18,458 bases of DNA, from assembly GCA_021286885.1 (NCBI GenBank), contig JAJTBM010000014.1:1-18458 (forward strand), written 5' to 3'. Both the position numbers and the translations under genes were made by a program. Positions within the stretch are counted from its first letter, which is position 1, and the number at the start of each line of letters is the position of its first letter. Source of the DNA: Rhodocyclales bacterium. GTDB taxonomy: Bacteria > Pseudomonadota > Gammaproteobacteria > Burkholderiales > Rhodocyclaceae. The notes under the pieces were generated by a model that had not been told where the DNA came from, did no database searches, and worked only from the letters and a program-made list of their open reading frames with translations. Positions 13,300-18,458 of this stretch are shown here, piece after piece.

Positions 13300-14466
13300 T
13301 TAGGGCAAGCAGTAGGCGATGTCGTGGCTGGCGGCGCTCCCGTTCAGGTTCAGGCTGGCCGCTGGAAGCTGGTGCAGTGGAAGCAGGGCGAGGGTGTCCT
13401 CTTCCAGGTATTGATGCAGATCGGGTGGGGTGTCGGGCGTGGTGTTGCGCCGGTGCTGGCTGGGGCTTGCGCTGCCTGCCATGATCAGCGCGCCTCGGCA
13501 GGTGCCGGCTTGCAGGCAGGTGGTGCCATTCGTGCAGCGGACGTAACGGGTTTGGGGGCGCCAGTTGTTGGCGCCGTCCCGTAAGGTTTCGCTGCGACAG
13601 TTGCCGTTGAGGTTTTCAAAGGCGGGCAGCTGGCCCAGTTCCAGGCCGCTCCAGCCGATGGGTGTTTCCAGCAGGATGGGGGCCGGTAGTTCCCGGGCGC
13701 AGTGGGCGAGGGATTTGATCAGCTGTTCCAGATACGTGGCATAGCCCGGGCGCCGGCGCAGTAGCGTGAAGATCTGTCCGCCGGTAATGCTCATGATCTG
13801 ATCGTTGTTTTGGCTGCCGGGCTTGGCGAGCTGAAGCGTTCCACTGCTGCTGGCGTTGGTGAGGGCTTCCAGGTATTCGGCCACATGGGCGGGCTGGGGG
13901 CAGGTGCGTTGCCCGTCTGTGCGTTGTTGCGTAGCTAGCGGTGGGCCGGGGGCGATGATGAGGGCGGCAGCCAGCCCTTGTTCATCCCCCGCCAGCATGA
14001 GCGTTTGGCCTGCGTCATCCACCAGGCGGAACTGGCCCGGGCTATCCCCGTTGAGGGTGCGGGGCTTGGGATTGTTTTTGAAGCTGCCCGCCACGGCGTA
14101 CCACAGGCATTCTCCGTGCCCATCCCGCAGATCTGGCAGATTGAGGGTGCGGTAAGGGAGTAGCCCCAGGCTGGCCAGGCCTTGCTGGCCGCAGGTTTCG
14201 GATGAGCCATCCCCGTCGATGTCGGGGCAGGGCAGGTAGCCATAATCCGAGTGGTCGTGGCTTTGTTCCCGGTAGCTGGCCCCATAGCCGAGCAGCGCAT
14301 CCCGAGCGGTTTCGAGGGCGCGGGCGGTGCGCAGCAGCTGGGCAAGCTGGCGCCGGGATGGGGAGCCCAGGGCATCCTGATGCTGCAGCAGCCAGCCCAG
14401 GCTGCCCAGGGCGGCCAGCAGGGCGAGGGCGGGCAAGATCATGCCGCGCTGGTGCTGACGTTTCAT
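13300..14466 (-). CDS. Pilin-like protein lacking Glu5, with DxDxDG loop (possible tip pseudopilin)
   Basis: The 388-residue protein opens MKRQHQRG-MILPALALLAALGSLGWLL: a short basic leader, Gly at the cleavage position and a hydrophobic helix but no glutamate at mature position 5. That absence is known in GspK- and PilX-like proteins that sit at pseudopilus or pilus tips. Residues 56-81 (RDALLGYGASYRE...YLPCP) and 100-125 (LGLLPYRTL...LWYAV) repeat the architecture of the neighbouring 248-residue pilin. Residues 82-90 read DIDGDGSSE, a DxDxDG calcium-type loop. Ten or so cysteines in the secreted part suggest disulphides. The start overlaps the upstream stop by 4 bases (ATGA, 14463-14466). 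Family membership is inferred from these features only. Confidence 0.7.
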   Translation of the reverse strand: MKRQHQRGMILPALALLAALGSLGWLLQHQDALGSPSRRQLAQLLRTARALETARDALLGYGASYREQSHDHSDYGYLPCPDIDGDGSSETCGQQGLASLGLLPYRTLNLPDLRDGHGECLWYAVAGSFKNNPKPRTLNGDSPGQFRLVDDAGQTLMLAGDEQGLAAALIIAPGPPLATQQRTDGQRTCPQPAHVAEYLEALTNASSSGTLQLAKPGSQNNDQIMSITGGQIFTLLRRRPGYATYLEQLIKSLAHCARELPAPILLETPIGWSGLELGQLPAFENLNGNCRSETLRDGANNWRPQTRYVRCTNGTTCLQAGTCRGALIMAGSASPSQHRRNTTPDTPPDLHQYLEEDTLALLPLHQLPAASLNLNGSAASHDIAYCLP

Positions 14467-14855
14467 GGGGCCGGGCGGGTGCTGGCGCCGATCCGGGCCA
14501 GGAGCCGGGTGCCGGTTTCGGATTTGAAGCGGATCTGCCCGTCGGCCTGAATCTGGGCCGGGCGGTATTCGGCCAGACCGTCCAGGAACAGGATGGTGCG
14601 TCCATCCCGCACCCGGCGCACGATCCCGTCCAGACGCTGGGTGGCCAGGGTGGGCGGTGCTTCAGGCGTGACGTCGACGGGGGCGGGGGCGGGCGCGGCA
14701 GCCTGGGGAGGCTGTTGGCGTTCTTCGGGGGTGAAGAACAAACGCCCCAGCGGAGGCGCGCTCCAGCCCACGAGGGGCGTGCAGAGCAGGGCCAGCGCCA
14801 TGAGGCGGGCTGCGCCCGGTGTCGGGCGGCGGGAGGCTTGGGCAGAGCAGGGCAC
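14463..14855 (-). CDS. Small exported protein of the pilus cassette
   Basis: The 130-residue product has a hydrophobic segment MALALLCTPLVGWSA, then APPLGRLFFTPEERQQ, an Ala/Pro linker (about 51-68) and a small C-terminal domain (LATQRLDGIVRRVRDGRTILFLDGLAEYRPAQI...TGTRLLARIG). The GRLFFTPEER start of the mature part recurs, as I recall, in short exported proteins next to pilin-like genes in betaproteobacteria. It may be a periplasmic assembly factor, with no known function. The start is uncertain: GTG 14855 gives a basic n-region, while ATG 14801 gives a short signal peptide without positive charge; neither has a good ribosome site. It is the first gene of the cassette, overlapping the next by 4 bases. 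Confidence 0.65.
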   Translation of the reverse strand: MPCSAQASRRPTPGAARLMALALLCTPLVGWSAPPLGRLFFTPEERQQPPQAAAPAPAPVDVTPEAPPTLATQRLDGIVRRVRDGRTILFLDGLAEYRPAQIQADGQIRFKSETGTRLLARIGASTRPAP

Positions 14856-14979
14856 GGGCAGGCTTTCGATTCATGCATTTGTCATGATCGAAAAATCTAG
14901 CATCTGCCCTTGCGGGTGCAAGCTTGAGAAGGTCAGGCCTTGTTACGGACAAAGCCCGAGTGTTTTTTATGACAAAAAA

Positions 14980-15621
14980 TTAATCCGCAAGCCCGTGCTT
15001 GAGGCCGTAATGGGTGAGTTCAGCGTTGTTGCGCAGGTTCATCTTCTCCAGCAGCCGGGCCCGGTACACGCTCACCGTTTTCACACTCAGGTTGAGGGCC
15101 TCGGCAATCTCGGTGGGCGTTTTGCCGGAGGCGATCATACAGAGGGTCTGGTATTCCCGATCCGAGAGCTTTTCGTGGGCCGGGCGTTCGCTGTCTTCGC
15201 CGATGGCATTGGCCAGTTCCATGGCCAGGGATGGGCTGACGTATTTCTTGCCGCTTGCGACCTGGCGGATTGCGGTGACCAGCAGTTCCGGGGCACTCTG
15301 CTTGGTGAGATAGCCCGAGGCGCCGGCCTTGAGGGCGCGAATTGCGTATTGCTCTTCCGGGTACATGCTCAGGATCAGCACGGGCAGGCGCGGGAATTCC
15401 TTCTTGATGATCTTGAGGGCGTCGATCCCGTTGCGGTCGGGCATGGAGACATCCATCAGCACCACATCCCATTTGCCATTGCGCACCTGCTGTACCGCCT
15501 GGATGCCGTTTTCGGCCTCCCCGGCCACGCTCAGATCCGGGGTCTCAGACAGGATCTGGCGCAAGCCTTGGCGCACTATCGCGTGGTCATCGGCGATCAG
15601 GACACGAAGGGGGGGGCTCAT
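14980..15621 (-). CDS. NarL/FixJ-family response regulator
   Basis: This 213-residue two-component regulator has an N-terminal receiver domain (about 5-120) and a C-terminal LuxR-type helix-turn-helix (about 148-208, KLSDREYQTLCMIASGKTPT... LNLSVKTVSVYRARLLEKMNL). The receiver is intact: acidic pair D11/D12, phosphoacceptor D57 in VVLMDVSMPD, S85 and K107 in YLTKQSA. It should be phosphorylated by the adjacent kinase and bind DNA as a dimer. The start overlaps the kinase stop by 4 bases (ATGA, 15618-15621), so the pair is coupled. The co-directional pilin cassette begins 124 bases downstream and is a candidate target, though no binding site is recognised. Confidence 0.93.
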   Translation of the reverse strand: MSPPLRVLIADDHAIVRQGLRQILSETPDLSVAGEAENGIQAVQQVRNGKWDVVLMDVSMPDRNGIDALKIIKKEFPRLPVLILSMYPEEQYAIRALKAGASGYLTKQSAPELLVTAIRQVASGKKYVSPSLAMELANAIGEDSERPAHEKLSDREYQTLCMIASGKTPTEIAEALNLSVKTVSVYRARLLEKMNLRNNAELTHYGLKHGLAD

Positions 15622-17186
15622 AAGGTGGCACTCCAGGCGGCGGGGTTGATGGGATCGTCGGAGACTTCAGGTTTGAGAGGAACGCGCAGGGTCAGGCGGG
15701 TACCGTGGGGCAGGGCGGGGCTGACTTCCATGGTGCCCCCCAAACTGCCCAGGCGCTCACGCATCCCGCGCAGCCCGAAGGAGCGCGGCTTGCGCAGGTC
15801 TTCTGCCGCAAAGCCCTTGCCATCGTCGGCAATTTCCAGCACGAGCCAGTCTTCTTCCTGCATGAGTCGAACTTGAATGGTCTTGGCTTGGGCGTGCTTG
15901 CTGACGTTGGTGAGCGCCTCCTGGAACACCCGAAAGAGGGCGAGGGCGGTGGCGTATTCGGGGGACGGTTCGTCGTCGACACACAGGATCTCACAGGGGA
16001 TGCCGGTGCGCTGGGTGAAGTCCTGCCCATGGGATTCAATGGCGGCCGCGAGCCCGAAGTCTTTCAAGATGCCAGGGCGCAGCTCCCGGGTGACGCGCCC
16101 GACGGTGGCAATGGCATCGTTGATCAACACCTCCAGGCTGTCCGAGTGCTTGCGGGCCCGGGCCGGGTCGGAGGTGATGCGGCCGCCCAGCATGGCGTTT
16201 TCAAAACGCATGGCCACCAGGGTGCCGCCCAGCACATCGTGCACATCCCTGGCGATGCGCTCCCGTTCCTCTTCCTTGATGTTTTGCAGGTGGTTGGACA
16301 GGGCAGCCAGTTGGGCGCGGGATTCCCGCAGATCCAGCTCGGCGCGCTTGCTGTGGGTGATGTTCCACATCACCCCTTCCCAGATCATCTGGCGCCCGTC
16401 TTCGGTGTTGCGTGGCGAACTGCGCAGATTGATCCACTTGTGTTCATTGGTGATCAGCCGTATGCGCCCTTCCCAGTTGAGGGTGGTGCGATGCATGGCT
16501 GAGTTGGCGACGGCTTCCAGGAAGCTGGGTTTATCTTCCTTGACCAGCCAGTGCAGCCAGCCCTGGGGCGACTTGATCAGCGCATCCGCCGTGCTGCCGA
16601 ACAGCATCCAGGCGGCTTCGCTGAGGTACTGGAAACCCAGCCCACCCCCGGGCAGGTAGCCCATCCGGAACACAACCCCCGGGATGTTGTCGGTCAAGGC
16701 GCGCAGGCGTTCTTCGTTGGTCTTGAGGGTTTGTTCGGCCAGGCGTTTTTCGTGGCGGTTGGCCGCTTCCCGCAGTTCCCGCTCCACGGCGGGTACCAGG
16801 CGATCCAGGCTGTTTTTGCTCAGGGAGTCGTGGGCGCCTGCGCGCATGGCAGCAATCGCCTCTTCCCCGCGCAAGCCCGCTGACACCATGATTACCGGCA
16901 GATCGAGCTGCTGGTTGCGCACCTGCTGGAGCACCGTATTCGCATCCAGGCCCGGCAGAATGGGGTCGCACAGGAGCACGTCCCAGCGCGCATGCTCAAG
17001 CGCACGCTCCAGGCCCTCAAGGGTGGCGACCTGCTGGTGACTGGGTTGATAGCCCGATGCAATAAAAATCCCCAGCAGCTTGGCCACGTCCGAGGCTGAC
17101 GGATCTACAAACAGCATGCGCAGAGGCTTGAGCGGGGGCTGACAGGTACAGGATGCGGGCGCGGTTTGAGGATTTGCGTTAGACAT
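15618..17186 (-). CDS. Hybrid histidine kinase (REC-PAS-HisKA_3-HATPase)
   Basis: The 522-residue kinase lacks membrane segments and should be cytoplasmic. Domains in order are a receiver-like domain (about 22-140), a PAS_3-type domain (about 160-285), a linker coiled coil (285-305), a HisKA_3 dimerisation domain with phospho-His H316 in ERIARDVHDVLGG, and a HATPase_c domain with N427 (EALTNVSKHA), DDGKGF (454-459) and FGLRGMRERL (470-479). The receiver keeps D74 (LLCDPILPG) and K124, but its acidic pocket reads VDPS, so one of the two usual acidic residues is replaced by proline. ATG 17186 is preferred; a TTG at 17204 is an alternative. The signal is unknown. It is cotranscribed with the NarL-type regulator. 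Confidence 0.92.
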   Translation of the reverse strand: MSNANPQTAPASCTCQPPLKPLRMLFVDPSASDVAKLLGIFIASGYQPSHQQVATLEGLERALEHARWDVLLCDPILPGLDANTVLQQVRNQQLDLPVIMVSAGLRGEEAIAAMRAGAHDSLSKNSLDRLVPAVERELREAANRHEKRLAEQTLKTNEERLRALTDNIPGVVFRMGYLPGGGLGFQYLSEAAWMLFGSTADALIKSPQGWLHWLVKEDKPSFLEAVANSAMHRTTLNWEGRIRLITNEHKWINLRSSPRNTEDGRQMIWEGVMWNITHSKRAELDLRESRAQLAALSNHLQNIKEEERERIARDVHDVLGGTLVAMRFENAMLGGRITSDPARARKHSDSLEVLINDAIATVGRVTRELRPGILKDFGLAAAIESHGQDFTQRTGIPCEILCVDDEPSPEYATALALFRVFQEALTNVSKHAQAKTIQVRLMQEEDWLVLEIADDGKGFAAEDLRKPRSFGLRGMRERLGSLGGTMEVSPALPHGTRLTLRVPLKPEVSDDPINPAAWSATL

Positions 17187-17237
17187 GCATCTTCCCGACT
17201 GCAATTAATCATCAGTTGTGTTTATAATCCGGCCTTC

Positions 17238-17255
17238 CTTCAGCACGCGCTGAAG
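17238..17255. repeat. Perfect hairpin between the kinase gene and tRNA-Thr
   Basis: CTTCAGC (17238-17244) and GCTGAAG (17249-17255) form a 7-bp stem with a 4-base loop in the gap between the divergent kinase gene and the tRNA. A TATAAT lies 10 bases to its left (17223-17228, + strand), so it may sit at the 5' end of a tRNA precursor, or be an operator for the leftward kinase gene. Confidence 0.4.
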
Positions 17256-17335
17256 CGGGCGCCCCTGATCCAGGCCTGCGCCCTTCCGGAATGCATGAAA
17301 TCTCGGATGCGTCCGGTACTTTAAACTAAAAGATT

Positions 17336-17411
17336 GCCGGTGTAGCTCAGTTGGTAGAGCAGCGCACTTGTAATGCGAAGGTCGAGGGTTCGATTCCTTT
17401 CACCGGCACCA
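17336..17411 (+). tRNA. tRNA-Thr (UGU)
   Basis: The 76-nt gene folds as a complete cloverleaf: acceptor arms GCCGGTG and CACCGGC, D-arm region TAGCTCAGTTGGTAGAGCA, anticodon loop CTTGTAA with anticodon TGT at 17369-17371, T-loop TTCGATT, and an encoded CCA at 17409-17411. It reads ACA codons. The base pair at 27-43 is a G-A mismatch, and the T-stem has three G-U pairs. A phage-type integrase gene starts 85 bases downstream on the same strand, so the 3' half of this tRNA is the likely integration site of a mobile element. Confidence 0.97.
17384..17411 (+). other. Probable attachment site (attL/attR) at the 3' end of tRNA-Thr
   Basis: Elements with tyrosine recombinases usually recombine into the T-arm and acceptor end of a tRNA, restoring the gene. 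The integrase starts 85 bases beyond this end and points into the element. The second copy of the repeat would lie outside the window, so the core cannot be defined here. Confidence 0.45.
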
Positions 17412-17496
17412 GAATTAATCGTTGTTTCACTTTGAAATCAGTAGGTTACGCCCTGGTTTCGGTGTTGTCTGTGGTATTCCTATGGTAGAGGACCAC

Positions 17497-18458
17497 ATGA
17501 CACGGCGACTCAAGCGGCTTACCCGCTCCCTTCTCATCTTGGCCATTCGTTACACCGAGCTTCGCAAAAACGGACTGTTTTACTATCAGCGGGCGGTCCC
17601 GCTGGACCTGCGCGATAGGCTCCCGGTCAAGATAATCAAGGTTCCCCTGGGGACCGCTGACCCCGCAACAGCCCTGAAGAAGGTCAAGCGCCTGAATGCG
17701 CAGTACGAACGAGAATGGGAACTCCTGCGGGCTGACCCCACCGCATCCCCCGCTGCTGCCAAGGCTCAAGCCCTGGAGTTGCTGCGCAAGTATGGTTTGA
17801 CCCCCCACGTACCCGCCAGCGATCAGGACGAAGCCGCCCTTGACGCCCTCTTTGCCCCCATGCAAGAGGCCCGGGAAGCCTACGCGGGGGATTGTGAAGA
17901 CACCTACCGTAACGCGGATGTCTCCGAGTATTTGACCCCCGTGCAGTGTGCGGCCCTGGGCCTGCTCAAGCCGAAGGCGGACACGCTCCACGATGCCCTA
18001 GAGGTGTATCTAAGCTGCCACCAGAAGGGAGACAGCGAGGAGCGGCGCACCTATGCCGCCCGCGTCATCAGCGGATTCATTGAGGTTGTGAAGGATAAGC
18101 CGGTGCTGGAGATTCGCCGGGGTGATGTCCGGGCTTACATCGCCTACGAACGCGCCCGGGGAGTCAAAACAACGACCGTGCGCCGCCGTCTGAATGACTT
18201 GCGTGCGGTTTTTGAGCGTTACACCCTGGAAAAGGAACTCACCGCAACGGTGGGGAATCCCTTTGAGAAACACACCATCAGGGGCGAGGGGCAAGACGCT
18301 GAAGAGGGGAGCCCGCTTGCGGCTGCTGATTGGTCGAGGTTGGCCCAGTTATGCCGCACCCTGGATGACGATGTGCGGTGGATGATTGCCGTGCAGATGG
18401 TCACGGGCGCCCGCATTGCAGAGGTAGCGGGGCTGACGCTGGCCGATGTGGTGCTGAA
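17497..18458 (+). CDS. Tyrosine recombinase / phage-type integrase (runs off window)
   Basis: The frame is open from ATG 17497 to the window end (320 codons, 3' end missing). The N-terminal segment LRKNGLFYYQRAVPLDLRDRL (about 22-42) followed by IKVPLGTADPATALKKVKRLNAQYEREWELL is the arm-type region of island integrases. A SAM-like core-binding domain lies about 160-250 (DALEVYLSCHQKGD... VRRRLNDLRAVFERY). The catalytic domain begins about 275, with the first catalytic arginine R306 in QMVTGARIAEVAGLTLADV. The remaining catalytic residues (H-x-x-R and Tyr) lie beyond the window. GAGGA at 17488-17492 supports ATG 17497; ATG 17482 is also in frame. Position just after tRNA-Thr indicates an integrated island or prophage whose cargo lies to the right. 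Confidence 0.9.
   Translation, partial: MTRRLKRLTRSLLILAIRYTELRKNGLFYYQRAVPLDLRDRLPVKIIKVPLGTADPATALKKVKRLNAQYEREWELLRADPTASPAAAKAQALELLRKYGLTPHVPASDQDEAALDALFAPMQEAREAYAGDCEDTYRNADVSEYLTPVQCAALGLLKPKADTLHDALEVYLSCHQKGDSEERRTYAARVISGFIEVVKDKPVLEIRRGDVRAYIAYERARGVKTTTVRRRLNDLRAVFERYTLEKELTATVGNPFEKHTIRGEGQDAEEGSPLAAADWSRLAQLCRTLDDDVRWMIAVQMVTGARIAEVAGLTLADVVL

Noticed and set aside
14593..15876. A 427-codon open frame on the + strand opposite the regulator and kinase
   Set aside because: It mirrors the codon bias of the NarL-type regulator and the kinase C-terminus; no recognisable domain in its translation.
1..18458. CRISPR array, insertion sequence or ribosomal RNA operon
   Set aside because: No regularly spaced direct repeats, no transposase-like frame with flanking inverted ends, and no rRNA sequence were seen.

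Overview
The window looks like a chromosomal segment of a betaproteobacterium, most likely of the Rhodocyclales type (Azospira/Dechloromonas relatives). This rests on high GC, a Coq7-type ubiquinone hydroxylase, a PHA phasin, a CNP1-like exported protein, an A-type Fe-S carrier after argC, and a Kef/YbaL antiporter beside kdsD-lptC-lptA. The placement comes from family knowledge; no search was run.

Layout. 1-112 holds the 5' end of proS (-), divergent from rppH (283-834). A CBS-domain protein (1071-1664), a CNP1-like exported protein and coq7 follow on +, convergent with an OsmC-like gene (-). The gap 3416-3938 carries an AT-rich stretch and a complete-looking small-RNA unit (promoter 3698-3726, RNA about 3733-3834) whose loop copies the anti-Shine-Dalgarno tail of 16S rRNA. 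Then come rplM-rpsI, argC and erpA, each followed by a terminator or carrying its own promoter. A bidirectional terminator separates erpA from a phasin gene (-) with a consensus promoter flanked by two TGC-N3-GCA sites. kdsD-lptC-lptA (-) is a tightly overlapping LPS operon that lacks kdsC and lptB from their usual places; a Kef-type antiporter is divergent from it.

11749-14855 (-) is a four-gene cassette. It encodes one small exported protein and three pilin-like proteins, two of which share a (L/F)PCP module and one of which has a calcium-type DIDGDG loop. No assembly ATPase or platform protein lies in the window. Directly upstream and co-directional is a hybrid histidine kinase / NarL-type response regulator pair. 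A tRNA-Thr(UGU) follows at 17336-17411. Immediately downstream on the same strand starts a phage-type tyrosine recombinase that runs off the window, which marks the probable edge of an integrated element.

The three places most worth attention are the anti-SD small RNA (3733-3834), the uncharacterised minor-pilin cassette with its adjacent two-component system, and the tRNA-Thr integration site.
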